A stretch of DNA of 64,000 bases from Pseudomonas asturiensis (GTDB lineage: Bacteria > Pseudomonadota > Gammaproteobacteria > Pseudomonadales > Pseudomonadaceae), in contig NZ_FRDA01000013.1 in assembly GCF_900143095.1 (NCBI RefSeq), positions 109,091 to 173,090 on the forward strand. Reading direction: 5' to 3'. This document shows, piece after piece, positions 1 through 8,639 of the stretch. Positions within the stretch are counted from its first letter, which is position 1, and every line of letters starts with the position of its first letter. A program made the translations under genes and the position numbers. The notes below the pieces were generated by a model. That model ran no database searches and was not told the origin of the DNA. It worked only from the letters and a program-made list of their open reading frames with translations.

Positions 1-138
1 GCAGCCACTTGTTATCAGGTGCTTGACGCTCGTAAAAAAGGGTTGCAGGGTAAAGCTCATCAGGCCGCCATTGCGTTAGGCATAAAGCCAAACATTTCCG
101 GAGACGAGCCTTTATATATTGCCTCTGCCCCGACCTAA
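1..138 (+). CDS. C-terminal end of an unidentified protein (partial)
   Basis: Frame 1 is open from the window edge to a TAA at 136-138 and gives 45 residues ending LYIASAPT. The start lies outside the window, so the true length is unknown. The visible part is hydrophilic with no recognisable motif or membrane segment. It converges on the esterase gene at 206-1141 with 67 bp between the stops. I do not recognise the family. The open frame could in principle be chance, but its ordinary residue composition makes a real gene end more likely. Confidence 0.4.
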   Translation, partial: AATCYQVLDARKKGLQGKAHQAAIALGIKPNISGDEPLYIASAPT

Positions 139-205
139 TCCGAGCCAATCGTAACGTATTGATGGCTTCACCCCAGTTAAATTAGTAGGGTTTAGTAAAG
201 CGTGA

Positions 206-1141
206 TCAGCGCCCTGCCGTGGTCAACAATCTATCAATTGACTCAGCTAAAGCGTCGTAAAACCTCTCCACCTCTGCTACGCCAGAAGCACGCAGACTTG
301 CGTGAACCAAACGTTTTCCGATATGTAACTCGGTATGGATGCCGGCAGCTTTTAGTAGCGCCGCATATTCCAAACCGTGATCGAATAGAGGATCAAACTC
401 GGCCACTCCTATAAAGGCCGGTGCCAAGCCAGCAGCATCGTAGTTTTTCAAAGCCAGCGCCCGCGGATCTCTTTTGAGCTTTTCGTTCGGAACGTAACCT
501 TCCAAGGAAACGGCGAGGCCTGCCGTTGAAAGCATGGGAGCATTCGCATGCTGTTGCATTGATCGCATTTCTTCACTGTCCGTTAGGACTGGATAGACCA
601 AAGCCTGACAACTAGGCTGCTGCTCCCCCTGATCCTTGAGCGCTACACACAACCCGGCGGCCAGGGTGCCACCCGCGCTGTCACCAGCCACCCCCATCCG
701 GGCGCAGTCGACATATGAAAGCTCACCATTTTTAAGTGCGAGCCAAACCTTAAGTCCATCTTCCAGCGGGGCCGGAAATGGATGCTCCGGTGCTAGCCGA
801 TAATCGATAGCTACGATAGCCACGTCGATTCGACGAATCAGCGCATAGGCAAACCAATCATGTGTTTTGTGGCTCCCTAGATCCCAGCCGCCACCGTGGA
901 AATAAAGGAGAGAAGGCCAGCCACCTAACGGCGCTACTGACCTCGGCACGTAGGTTCGCACTGCTAACCCACCTAGGGTGTGATCTTCGATGACAATGCC
1001 CAGTGGGGGCTTTGGTGTGAAATACGCACAGGCCTCGGCGAACATTTCGCGTCGGTCTGAAAGTCTTTGAGTCTTTGAAACAAATTTTGAGCTTTCTGCA
1101 ATGTACGCAGCTAGCGCCGGGTCAAGCTCGTAGGCGCTCAT
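206..1141 (-). CDS. Alpha/beta hydrolase, HSL/family IV esterase
   Basis: A 311-residue cytoplasmic esterase of the hormone-sensitive-lipase type. HGGGW at residues 82-86 is the family oxyanion motif. GDSAGG at 153-158 carries the nucleophile Ser155. The C-terminal part has an Asp (EFDPLFDHG) and a His (LVHAS) placed as the rest of the triad. There is no signal peptide. The family hydrolyses short-chain esters and sometimes lactones. The gene is divergent from the sugar-acid operon at 1359, and the 217-bp gap holds two TGTGGGAA-type motifs, so it may be co-regulated. A lactone or ester substrate from that pathway is an inference. Confidence 0.85.
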   Translation of the reverse strand: MSAYELDPALAAYIAESSKFVSKTQRLSDRREMFAEACAYFTPKPPLGIVIEDHTLGGLAVRTYVPRSVAPLGGWPSLLYFHGGGWDLGSHKTHDWFAYALIRRIDVAIVAIDYRLAPEHPFPAPLEDGLKVWLALKNGELSYVDCARMGVAGDSAGGTLAAGLCVALKDQGEQQPSCQALVYPVLTDSEEMRSMQQHANAPMLSTAGLAVSLEGYVPNEKLKRDPRALALKNYDAAGLAPAFIGVAEFDPLFDHGLEYAALLKAAGIHTELHIGKRLVHASLRASGVAEVERFYDALAESIDRLLTTAGR

Positions 1142-1163
1142 TCTTCAGCCCTCTCAATATTGA

Positions 1164-1245
1164 ATTCCCACAAAGCTTATCAAGATGTCTGGCTGGAGGG
1201 GCACTTCTAGATCGGCCAGTAAGCTCGAGTCTCGCCATGTGGGAA
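1164..1245. promoter_or_regulatory. Pair of inverted TGTGGGAA motifs, putative IclR sites
   Basis: ATTCCCACA at 1164-1172 and TGTGGGAA at 1238-1245 are inverted copies of one word in the gap between the divergent esterase and RraA genes. The same word is half of a near-palindrome upstream of the IclR-SMP-30 gene (11607-11621) and remains upstream of its relic copy (18345-18353). This suggests the IclR protein controls the operon starting at 1359. Binding is inferred from the repetition only. Confidence 0.4.
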
Positions 1246-1358
1246 ATCCTACAGCCGCGCGAGATGATCCCCCTTTGTCGCCAGAGCAGTAGGCCATAGG
1301 ATCAGCCACAACGCAGGGCTGGCTGAGCCCGGAATACTACGAAGCTTGGAGAATAATA

Positions 1359-2162
1359 ATGGCGATCCACCAATACGCTGAAGAATACGATAACGATAAA
1401 AAGCGCAATGTCGCTGTGACTGATGACGTTCTTGCAAAGCTTGCACGTTGTTCCAGCGGCTCCCTGACCACTCAACTGTTCAAGCGAGGCTTTCGTCAGC
1501 CTGCGTTCGTGGGGCTGCGGGCGATGTGCCCCCAAGCGAAGCCTTTTGCAGGTCGGGCGTTTACAATGCGCTTCATTCCCGCTCGGGAAGACATCGATAC
1601 CTACGGCACAATGACCACCCGCCCGAACGGGGACAATCTGCAGTGGCAGGGCATTGAGCAGATTCAGCAGGGTGACGTTCTCGTTATTGATAGCCGCAAT
1701 GATCCCGCCGCTGCGTCGGCAGGAAATATTCTGGTAACTCGCCTGCTTGCACGTGGTGCTCGCGCCATCGTCACCGACGGTGCGCTACGTGACGGTAGCG
1801 AGATTGCTGGCATGACTCTCCCCGCCTATGCGCGCGAAATCACCGCTACAACTCGAATCTCCTACCACCACGTGGCCGACCTCCAAGTCCCGATCGGATG
1901 TGCAGGCGTCGCAGTTTACCCTGGCGATGTAATTGTCGGGGACTCGGATGGGCTGACACTCGTCCCAGCACACCTGGCAGCTGAGCTCGCCGACGTCTGT
2001 CTTGAACAAGACGACATCGAGCATTACCTCGCTATGCGGATTGCTTCTGGTGAGCCACTGTGGGGCGTCTACCCACCAAGCCCCGAGGCTGTTGCTGCAT
2101 ACCAAGACTGGGTGGGGTCGGGCCGTCCTTTGATTCCTTCGATCATCTCGAATAAGGCCTGA
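1359..2162 (+). CDS. RraA-family aldolase/decarboxylase-like protein
   Basis: A 267-residue member of the RraA/HMG-aldolase fold, slightly longer than the ~160-230 residues common for the family. The core stretch GDVLVIDS, then NILVTRLLARGARAIV, then TDGALRD (around residues 106-148) matches the substrate/metal-binding region. Relatives cleave 4-hydroxy-4-methyl-2-oxoglutarate or decarboxylate oxaloacetate; others bind RNase E. Here it opens an operon with an aldehyde dehydrogenase, transporter, SDR and enolase-superfamily dehydratase, so a retro-aldol step on a 2-oxo sugar acid is the likely role. The start at ATG 1359 is preceded by GGAG at 1349-1352. The exact reaction cannot be read from sequence. 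Confidence 0.75.
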   Translation: MAIHQYAEEYDNDKKRNVAVTDDVLAKLARCSSGSLTTQLFKRGFRQPAFVGLRAMCPQAKPFAGRAFTMRFIPAREDIDTYGTMTTRPNGDNLQWQGIEQIQQGDVLVIDSRNDPAAASAGNILVTRLLARGARAIVTDGALRDGSEIAGMTLPAYAREITATTRISYHHVADLQVPIGCAGVAVYPGDVIVGDSDGLTLVPAHLAAELADVCLEQDDIEHYLAMRIASGEPLWGVYPPSPEAVAAYQDWVGSGRPLIPSIISNKA

Positions 2163-2166
2163 AATC

Positions 2167-2637
2167 ATGACAGAACATAAGCATGCCAAAACGATTCGGC
2201 GGTACTTCGACGCTTGCAACGAAGCTGATTACGACAAACTCGTTTCCTGTTTCACACCAGGCGCCGTCCACTACTTTCCGGATGGACTGCCCGAGATTCC
2301 TTGGCGTACCGCGGACACCATCGCTCGTAAATGGCAGTGGTGTGTGGAAAACCTTGGTTCGCAGTGGACTATCGAAAAGATCCTTGTAAGCCACGATAGC
2401 GACGAGGCCGTTATCGAATGGACGCACTGGAAAACCAAGCTGGGTACGGCTCTTCGCGGTGACGAATGGTACATCTTCGACAAAGACACCGGATTGATTC
2501 AAGAGATTCGCGCTTACTACGCGTCACCAGCTGACAAGCAAGTCAGTGTCAACGAACTTGTCGCTTTTGATTACAAAGGTCGGGGTTACCACCTTGAGCC
2601 GCTAGGTGCTCCGAAAACGAAGGAGTCAGGAACATGA
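2167..2637 (+). CDS. NTF2-like (SnoaL-type) protein
   Basis: 156 residues with the small cone-shaped NTF2/SnoaL fold pattern: an N-terminal helix (HAKTIRRYFDACNEADYDKLVSCF), then HYFPDG and a strand-rich second half ending in EIRAYYASP. Family members are isomerases, hydrolases or dehydratases, or binding proteins. It lies 4 bp after the RraA gene and overlaps the aldehyde dehydrogenase start by 4 bp (ATGA), so it is translationally coupled inside the operon. The conserved Asp/His positions suggest an isomerase-like or lactone-handling role, but this is only an inference. Confidence 0.75.
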   Translation: MTEHKHAKTIRRYFDACNEADYDKLVSCFTPGAVHYFPDGLPEIPWRTADTIARKWQWCVENLGSQWTIEKILVSHDSDEAVIEWTHWKTKLGTALRGDEWYIFDKDTGLIQEIRAYYASPADKQVSVNELVAFDYKGRGYHLEPLGAPKTKESGT

Positions 2638-4031
2638 GCCAGTCCAATCCCAATGCCTTGATTGATGCAGCGGTCGAACTAGCATTACAGGCCGCGCCAC
2701 GACTGGCGCAAGCGAGCGCCGCTGAGCGGGCTTCGCTGCTTACGAAACTTGCCGAAGTACTGGAATCTCATCAAGAGGATCTGGTGGCTATAGCTGATGA
2801 AGAAAGCAACTTGGGTTCTGCTCGCCTTAACGGTGAAGTGGCACGTACCGCATTTCAGCTGCGCGGATTCGCTGACCAACTTCGTGCAGGTGCAGCACAT
2901 CGACGAATTGTGGATGAAGCTGTTAATGGCCCTCCTCCGTCAGGTCGTCCGCAGCTCACGCGAGTATTGCGCCCGTTAGGCCCAGTGGCGATGTTTTCGG
3001 CTAGCAACTTTCCATTTGCATTCTCTGTGCTGGGCGGTGACACCGCATCGGCGTTAGCTGCAGGATGCCCAGTCGTGGTTAAGGCTCACTCGGGCCATCC
3101 ACGCCTTTCGAAGGCAGTTTTCGATTTAGCGAGTGGGGTCATAAAATCTCTAAACCTGCCTGAAGGTGTATTGACGCTGATTGAGGGTGCTTCCCGTGGA
3201 ACAGGTGGGTACCTCGTACAGCATCCCGGTATTGCAGCAGTTGCATTCACTGGCTCCTACCAAGGTGGCACTGCGCTCTGGCGGCTGGCTAACGAACGCT
3301 CGCGCCCTATTCCATTTTTCGGTGAGTTGGGCTCCATCAATCCATTAGTAGCGCTTCCCGCGGCGCTTGAGTCGGACGGTCACAACCTTGCCAGCGCACT
3401 GGCAGGCTCGATCACCATGGGCTGTGGCCAGTACTGCACAAGCCCGGGTGTCATCATCTTGCTCAAGGGCGAAACAACTGACCGGTTCATTGAACAAGTG
3501 AGTGCCGGGCTCGCACCGATTCAAACGCACGCGATGCTGACGACATCAATGCGCGAAGGCTTCGAGCATGCCAGCGCGGAAGTTGCAAAAAGCGCTACAA
3601 CGGTGATTCAAGGTGACGATAGCGAAGGCCCCGCTCCTCGGTTGTACAAGACCGATGCGGCGTCGTTTATAGCAAAACCACAACTGCGCGAAGAAATGTT
3701 CGGGCCGGCAGCGCTAGTGGTTGAGGCTTCAGATATTTCTCAAGTGGTGGATGTGCTCCAAGCGATTGGCGGCACGCTGACTACCACCCTATGGGGGGCG
3801 AATGAAGATATCCCGGATAGCCGTGCTTTGGTAAGCGCAGCCGAGAGGATTTCAGGGCGCTTGCTCTTCAAGGGTGTACCAACAGGTGTAGCGGTTTGTG
3901 CTGCTCAGAACCACGGTGGCCCGTGGCCTTCGTCGACTGCGCCGCAGACGACTTCGGTTGGATATGCGGCCATTGAGCGATTCCTGCGCCCAATAGCTTT
4001 GCAAGATGCCCCAGCCTGGGCCCAACACTAA
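2634..4031 (+). CDS. Aldehyde dehydrogenase, 2-oxoglutarate semialdehyde type
   Basis: A 465-residue NAD(P)-dependent aldehyde dehydrogenase. SASNFPFAFSVLGGDTASALAAG is the signature stretch of the 2,5-dioxovalerate (2-oxoglutarate semialdehyde) dehydrogenase group. GELGSINP supplies the general-base Glu and MGCGQYCTSPG the catalytic Cys. It is somewhat shorter than the ~500-525 residues of characterised relatives. In oxidative pentose, uronate and aldarate routes this enzyme forms 2-oxoglutarate, which fits the uronate-dehydrogenase-like and dehydratase genes downstream. It overlaps the NTF2-like gene by 4 bp. Confidence 0.85.
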   Translation: MSQSNPNALIDAAVELALQAAPRLAQASAAERASLLTKLAEVLESHQEDLVAIADEESNLGSARLNGEVARTAFQLRGFADQLRAGAAHRRIVDEAVNGPPPSGRPQLTRVLRPLGPVAMFSASNFPFAFSVLGGDTASALAAGCPVVVKAHSGHPRLSKAVFDLASGVIKSLNLPEGVLTLIEGASRGTGGYLVQHPGIAAVAFTGSYQGGTALWRLANERSRPIPFFGELGSINPLVALPAALESDGHNLASALAGSITMGCGQYCTSPGVIILLKGETTDRFIEQVSAGLAPIQTHAMLTTSMREGFEHASAEVAKSATTVIQGDDSEGPAPRLYKTDAASFIAKPQLREEMFGPAALVVEASDISQVVDVLQAIGGTLTTTLWGANEDIPDSRALVSAAERISGRLLFKGVPTGVAVCAAQNHGGPWPSSTAPQTTSVGYAAIERFLRPIALQDAPAWAQH

Positions 4032-4045
4032 GCGGAGGATTCATA

Positions 4046-4339
4046 ATGATGCGACATATCGTGATGTTCCGCCGCCTGCCGGGCGTAGATGCTCAGCCCT
4101 TGCTTGAGGCGGACTTAGTTGCACGGATGCGGGCATTACCCGAAAAGATTGATTTTATTCGAGACTGGCGCGTTGTGGCTAACGAGCTCGAACGTTCCAT
4201 TTGCTGGGATTATCTAATCGATTCCGAATTTGATAACGCTGATGCGGTTGCACGCTATCTGCCGCACCCCGCACACCAAGCGCTAGTAAAAGATCTGAAG
4301 CAATACTTCGAATGGGCTGCGGTCGACTACACCGCCTGA
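4046..4339 (+). CDS. Dabb-family (stress-responsive A/B barrel) protein
   Basis: 97 residues beginning MMRHIVMFRRL, the typical opening of the dimeric alpha/beta barrel Dabb fold, with PHPAHQALVKDLKQYFE near the C-terminus. Starts are possible at either of two adjacent ATGs; GGAGG at 4033-4037 favours both equally. Members are small cytoplasmic proteins often found inside catabolic operons, with roles in cyclisation, isomerisation or unknown steps. It lies 14 bp after the aldehyde dehydrogenase gene. Confidence 0.8.
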   Translation: MMRHIVMFRRLPGVDAQPLLEADLVARMRALPEKIDFIRDWRVVANELERSICWDYLIDSEFDNADAVARYLPHPAHQALVKDLKQYFEWAAVDYTA

Positions 4340-4361
4340 TACTTCAGACTATAACAACAGT

Positions 4362-4381
4362 CGCGCCCCCATGAGGGCGCG
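4362..4381 (+). other. Intercistronic GC hairpin
   Basis: CGCGCCC at 4362-4368 pairs with GGGCGCG at 4375-4381 around a short loop, immediately before the ribosome binding site of the MFS gene. There is no T-run, so it is more likely an mRNA-stability or attenuation element than a full terminator. Confidence 0.4.
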
Positions 4382-4392
4382 CGGAGACATTG

Positions 4393-5679
4393 ATGAATAA
4401 TAAAAAACCCTATCGCTGGACGATATTGGCGATGCTGTTCGTAGCCATGGTCATCAACTATGTTGACCGGGCAGCACTTTCTATAGCAATGCCTTTTATC
4501 ACGCAGGAATATCACCTGACGCCCTCAGAGAAGGGCATGATCTTCAGCAGCTTCTTTTTCGGTTACGCCTTATTTTGCTTTGTAGGCGGCTACCTGGCAG
4601 ATCGCTTTGGGCCTAAACGCGTCCTGACCTGGTCAATGGGCTTTTGGTCTGTACTGTGTGGCGCAACAGCTCTAGCGTTCAATTTCTGGTCTCTCCTGAT
4701 CGTGCGGGCACTGTTCGGGGTCGGCGAAGGCCCGGTGAGTACGACAGCAAACAAAGCCATTAATAGCTGGTTTCCGGTCAAGGAACGCGCTCGTGCAATC
4801 GGATTTGCTCAGGCAGGCGGGCCCTTGGGTGGAGCATTGGCTGGCCCCATAGTTGGCTTTCTAGCCATTTGGCTGGGATGGCGCGTAGCGTTTATTGTCA
4901 TTGCATCATTCGGCCTGTTGTGGGCGCTGGCCTGGTGGAGGATGGCGACGTCGACTCCTGTCGAGCATCCCAAAGTAAGTCCGGAAGAGCTGGCAGCAAT
5001 CAATGACGAACGCGAAGTTCCGGTACAAGCCATAGGTGATGCTCCAAGAACACCCGTGCTGAAGATCATCGGACAGCGTGCAGTCATCGTTATGGGCCTT
5101 TCACTGTTTTGCTACAACTACATCCTGTACTTCTTTATGACATGGTTTCCGAGCTATCTGATTGATGCCAAGGGCATCGACTTGAAGTCCATGAGCATTG
5201 TCACTGCACTCCCTTGGTTCGTCGGCACGTTGGGTTTTATCGGTGGCGGATTGCTCATCGACTGGGTTTTCAAGCGCACAGGTCGCCGATTATTTTCCCG
5301 TAAGGTTGTGCTGGTTACTTGCCTGCTAGTCGCTGCCCTGTGCGTGGGTTTTACCGGCCAGCTCGAAAGCGTGACGAGCGCGGTAGTAGTCATGACATTG
5401 GCAGTCGGCTTCTTGATGCTTTCGGCGCCTGCGTACTGGTCAATGATTCAGGACGCGGTGCCTGATCACCAGGTGGGAACTGCTGGTGGGTTTATGCATG
5501 GTTTGGCGAACCTCTCCGGCATCGTCGCGCCTACAGCCACTGGTTTGATTATTCAGTCCACTGGTACCTATGGCAGTGGCTTTGCTCTGGCTGGCGGTCT
5601 AGGAATTATAGGTGCTTTGATCGTGGCGTTTTTTGTCACTAATAAAGCGGTCGCTAACCCTGAACTGGCTATAGCTTGA
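4393..5679 (+). CDS. MFS transporter, glucarate/galactarate (ACS) type
   Basis: 428 residues with about 12 membrane segments. The N-terminus (MVINYVDRAALSIAMPFI) and GGYLADRFGPKRVL are typical of the anion:cation symporter MFS group that carries hexonates, glucarate and galactarate. ATG 4393 is preferred over the in-frame TTG at 4390, because the GGAG at 4383-4386 is only 3 bp from the TTG. It sits mid-operon between oxidative sugar-acid enzymes and would import their substrate into the cytoplasm. The exact substrate is unknown. A second MFS protein of the same broad group is at 14507-15910. Confidence 0.85.
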   Translation: MNNKKPYRWTILAMLFVAMVINYVDRAALSIAMPFITQEYHLTPSEKGMIFSSFFFGYALFCFVGGYLADRFGPKRVLTWSMGFWSVLCGATALAFNFWSLLIVRALFGVGEGPVSTTANKAINSWFPVKERARAIGFAQAGGPLGGALAGPIVGFLAIWLGWRVAFIVIASFGLLWALAWWRMATSTPVEHPKVSPEELAAINDEREVPVQAIGDAPRTPVLKIIGQRAVIVMGLSLFCYNYILYFFMTWFPSYLIDAKGIDLKSMSIVTALPWFVGTLGFIGGGLLIDWVFKRTGRRLFSRKVVLVTCLLVAALCVGFTGQLESVTSAVVVMTLAVGFLMLSAPAYWSMIQDAVPDHQVGTAGGFMHGLANLSGIVAPTATGLIIQSTGTYGSGFALAGGLGIIGALIVAFFVTNKAVANPELAIA

Positions 5680-5686
5680 ATTCGGA

Positions 5687-5711
5687 AGCTAGGCCGATCA
5701 TTGGCCTAGCT
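5687..5711 (+). other. Intercistronic hairpin
   Basis: AGCTAGGCC at 5687-5695 and GGCCTAGCT at 5703-5711 form a perfect 9-bp stem with a 7-nt loop, 8 bp after the MFS stop codon. No T-run follows. It could trim or pause the transcript between the transporter and the following dehydrogenase. Confidence 0.45.
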
Positions 5712-5736
5712 CTGGCAAGAACGAGGAACCTCAGCG

Positions 5737-6549
5737 ATGAAAACCTTATTAATTACCGGTGCGGCTGGCATCGTGGGAACTGCCCTGCGTCCTTTGTTGC
5801 GCGCCCACTATCATCTTCTATTGCTTGATCGACGGCCTATTGCGGATCTGCAACCTGGTGAGAGCGAGCTCATCGGCGACCTCTCAGACCCGGAGCTGGT
5901 TGAGCAGGCTGTTGAAGGTGTGTTTGGAATACTGCATCTCGCGTGCGCGCATGGAACAGGTATTTGCTTCCAGGATACAGTCGAGCCTAACTATCATGCG
6001 ACCCTCTACCTGCTAGAGGCTGCTCATAGACATGGTGTCCAACGGTTCATCTTTACCAGTAGCCATCATGTGATCGGGCAATACCGTACAGATGCTGCCC
6101 ACCACTTCGATAACATGCCATCGGCACCGGATAGCTACTACGCCATGAGCAAAGTATTCGGAGAAGCAGCCTGTGCCGCTTTCACACACCGCTATCAGAT
6201 GGCGACATTTGTGATTCGTATTGGCAATGCCGATGCGCAGGTAGCAGACGCCCGCCGCCTGCGGATGTGGACAAGCGCTCGTGATCTCGCTCAGTTGGTA
6301 AGCATCGGGTTGGAGCATCCTGAGATAGGTCATGAGATTGTGTATGGCGTATCAGACAGTCCTAATCCGTTATTCCACAATGCCCGCGCGAGAGCGCTCG
6401 GCTACCGACCTCAAGATAATGCTCAGGACAACCTCTCCCCCAGCTACCTTGCCTACGAGGCAATGGATCCTGATGCCTCTGGACGCGATCATGTTGGGGG
6501 CGCCTACGCTGGCGCTCAACTGGTGAGTTTGCTCGGTGCGCGTGCATGA
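5737..6549 (+). CDS. Uronate-dehydrogenase-like NAD-dependent SDR
   Basis: 270 residues of the extended short-chain dehydrogenase family. The Rossmann motif TGAAGIVG is at residues 7-14, the catalytic Ser region at TSSHH (107-111), and Y135xxxK139 (YAMSK) is the catalytic pair. Length and overall pattern resemble uronate dehydrogenase, which oxidises galacturonate or glucuronate to the aldarolactone. The presence of an enolase-superfamily enzyme overlapping by 4 bp, two MFS sugar-acid transporters and galactarate-type dehydratases supports this. Another sugar dehydrogenase or epimerase activity remains possible. Confidence 0.75.
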   Translation: MKTLLITGAAGIVGTALRPLLRAHYHLLLLDRRPIADLQPGESELIGDLSDPELVEQAVEGVFGILHLACAHGTGICFQDTVEPNYHATLYLLEAAHRHGVQRFIFTSSHHVIGQYRTDAAHHFDNMPSAPDSYYAMSKVFGEAACAAFTHRYQMATFVIRIGNADAQVADARRLRMWTSARDLAQLVSIGLEHPEIGHEIVYGVSDSPNPLFHNARARALGYRPQDNAQDNLSPSYLAYEAMDPDASGRDHVGGAYAGAQLVSLLGARA

Positions 6550-7637
6550 AAATCGTAAGCTTGAAAACGTTTATCGTTGAAATCCCTTTCCATGATGGGG
6601 GTAAAGAGAAAGTCATCACTCCCATGACCTGGCACACCTTGGAGAATGTTCTCGTTCGCTTAGAGGATGAGCTGGGCAATGTGGGGTGGGGCGAAGCCTT
6701 TGGGTACTTCGTGTCAGCGTCAGTCCGGGCCATGATTGATCGCCTTATTGCGCCCTTAGTGGTCGATAAATTGGTCACCGATATTCCTGCGTGGAATCTG
6801 CAGACTCAGTTGCAATGCCATATTTTCGGACGGTATGGGATTACCATGTTTGCCCTGTCCGGTGTCGATATGGCCCTCTGGGATCTTAAGGCTCAGCGTG
6901 AAAGAGTTCCTCTCCACCGCCTTCTTGGGCAGCAGAGCCGGGATGCCATTCCTGCCTATGCAAGCTTGGTTCGCTATAGCGACAGCACCTTGGGCCCTGC
7001 GGCCTGCGAACGTGCGTTGCTCCAAGGCTTTAAGCACATCAAGCTGCATGAGAACTCTGTGGATGAAATCGCTGCATGCCGTCGGGCCATTGGAAACGAT
7101 ATTCCTCTTGCGACTGATGTGAATTGTTCTTGGACGATCAATGACACCCGGGAATGGATTCCTGCCCTGGCTGACCTAGGTTTGGCATGGTTAGAGGAGC
7201 CCATTTTCCCGCCGGAAGATTACGTTGCGCTTGCGAGTTTGCGAGGGAAAGGTGTATCCATTTCAGCAGGCGAAAACTGGTGCACCTCCGTCCAATTTGA
7301 AAGCGCTCTCTCGCAAGGCGCCGTCGATTCAATCCAACCTTCCGTGACAAAGGTTGGCGGCATAAGCGAATGTCTGCGTATTGCGAAGTTAGCAGCGAAG
7401 TATGAATCCCTTGTCCTACCACACAGTCCGTATTTTGGGCCCGGTCTGCTTGCAACCCTGCATTTGGCCGCTGTTCAGCCTGACGTACCTTTAGTTGAGT
7501 ATCACTTCGTCGAAACCGATGGCTGGCTGTACGACATAAAAAGTCTACGCCAAGGAGAGATGATGAATGTGCCCGCGGGATCAGGGCTAGGACTTGAACT
7601 CAACATGGATGTCATGGAAAAGTTTAACCGTAAATAA
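6546..7637 (+). CDS. Mandelate racemase/muconate lactonizing family enzyme
   Basis: A 363-residue enolase-superfamily enzyme. The metal ligands are visible as D191 (TDVNC), E217 (WLEEP) and E243 (SAGEN). K166-L-H168 takes the place of the usual KxK base motif and His293 (LPHSP) is the opposite base. Such KxH variants occur among sugar-acid dehydratases. Placed directly after a uronate-dehydrogenase-like gene, it could act on an aldarolactone or aldonate, either as cycloisomerase or dehydratase. It is the last gene before the terminator at 7661. Confidence 0.8.
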   Translation: MKIVSLKTFIVEIPFHDGGKEKVITPMTWHTLENVLVRLEDELGNVGWGEAFGYFVSASVRAMIDRLIAPLVVDKLVTDIPAWNLQTQLQCHIFGRYGITMFALSGVDMALWDLKAQRERVPLHRLLGQQSRDAIPAYASLVRYSDSTLGPAACERALLQGFKHIKLHENSVDEIAACRRAIGNDIPLATDVNCSWTINDTREWIPALADLGLAWLEEPIFPPEDYVALASLRGKGVSISAGENWCTSVQFESALSQGAVDSIQPSVTKVGGISECLRIAKLAAKYESLVLPHSPYFGPGLLATLHLAAVQPDVPLVEYHFVETDGWLYDIKSLRQGEMMNVPAGSGLGLELNMDVMEKFNRK

Positions 7638-7660
7638 TTATTAGCTTACGCAGTACCACG

Positions 7661-7696
7661 CCCCCGATGCGCAAAAGACGCATCGGCAGGGGTTTT
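7661..7696 (+). terminator. Rho-independent terminator of the 1359-7637 operon
   Basis: CCCCCGATGCG at 7661-7671 pairs with CGCATCGG-CAGGGG at 7679-7692 (a small bulge) around the loop CAAAAGA, and is followed directly by TTTTG. It is 24 bp after the last stop codon. This is the cleanest intrinsic terminator in the left half of the window. Confidence 0.8.
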
Positions 7697-7722
7697 GCAC
7701 GTTCAAAATCCGGATCTAATTA

Positions 7723-8592
7723 ATGAAAACTTTAAAACTGCAGAATTCCATCTGGGAACTTGATCTTGCGCCCAGCTGGGGTGGTCGTGTATCAGCGCTA
7801 AGAGCAGAAGGTCTAGACATCGTCACCCCATTAGTGGCCAGTACATTCGATCCCGTTGTGTGGCCCAAAGGCGGTATCTATCCATTGATGCCCTACTCCA
7901 ATCGCTTACGCAACTCGAGCTTGTCACACGGCGGATTGACAGATGCACTGCCCGTACACCCAGCAGCCGCACCTCATAGCCTCCATGGCGTCGCGCATAC
8001 ACTGCCTTGGGACGTGATTAATCAGGACGAAGAAATCATTATTCTTCGCTGCCTATACGAGGGCGAGCACTGGCCGTGGCCGGTGCGTTTCGAACAACGC
8101 TTCGCACTGCAAAAGAATCGCTTAACCATCGACCTCAAAGTGACCAATCTAGGCACTTCATTGATGCCTGCCGGCCTTGGTCTGCATCCCTACTTTCAGC
8201 GACATAAAGAGATGCAAGCGCAGTTCAATATAGCCGAAATCTGGGAAATCGATAGCGACTATCTCCCCACAGGAGTAGTTCGTTCAAATAATCAGCTGAT
8301 CGTAATGGATAACGAGCTGGACGAAGAGCTTGCTCTATATGGCGGAGGCTGGGACGGTCAACTTCAAGTTAATTACCCACAAGGCCAACTGATTGTCGAA
8401 ACCCAATCGCCGCTGACTCATTTCATCGCTTTTGCGCCCCAAGACGCACCTTACTTCTGCTTGGAACCTGTTTCCCACGTGGCGGACGCGTTTAATACCC
8501 CCCCATCAGAATGGAAAAAAACAGGCACTCAACTTCTGGAGCCACAGCAATCTTTGACGGCCTGTGTGGCTTTCATTTGGAATAAAAAATAA
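7723..8592 (+). CDS. Aldose 1-epimerase family protein
   Basis: 289 residues of the galactose-mutarotase/YihR-type fold. Visible family features are the substrate Arg in MPYSNRLRN, the conserved His in SLHGVAH and the HPYF motif (GLHPYFQRH). The family interconverts alpha and beta sugar anomers in the cytoplasm. It follows the terminator at 7661 and precedes the OprD gene, so it probably starts a second transcript that supplies the pathway with the right anomer of a sugar or uronate. The substrate is not determinable. Confidence 0.8.
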   Translation: MKTLKLQNSIWELDLAPSWGGRVSALRAEGLDIVTPLVASTFDPVVWPKGGIYPLMPYSNRLRNSSLSHGGLTDALPVHPAAAPHSLHGVAHTLPWDVINQDEEIIILRCLYEGEHWPWPVRFEQRFALQKNRLTIDLKVTNLGTSLMPAGLGLHPYFQRHKEMQAQFNIAEIWEIDSDYLPTGVVRSNNQLIVMDNELDEELALYGGGWDGQLQVNYPQGQLIVETQSPLTHFIAFAPQDAPYFCLEPVSHVADAFNTPPSEWKKTGTQLLEPQQSLTACVAFIWNKK

Positions 8593-8639
8593 CCGCATCT
8601 TCCACACCCGCATGACTTATTCTAAGGAAAATAATAACA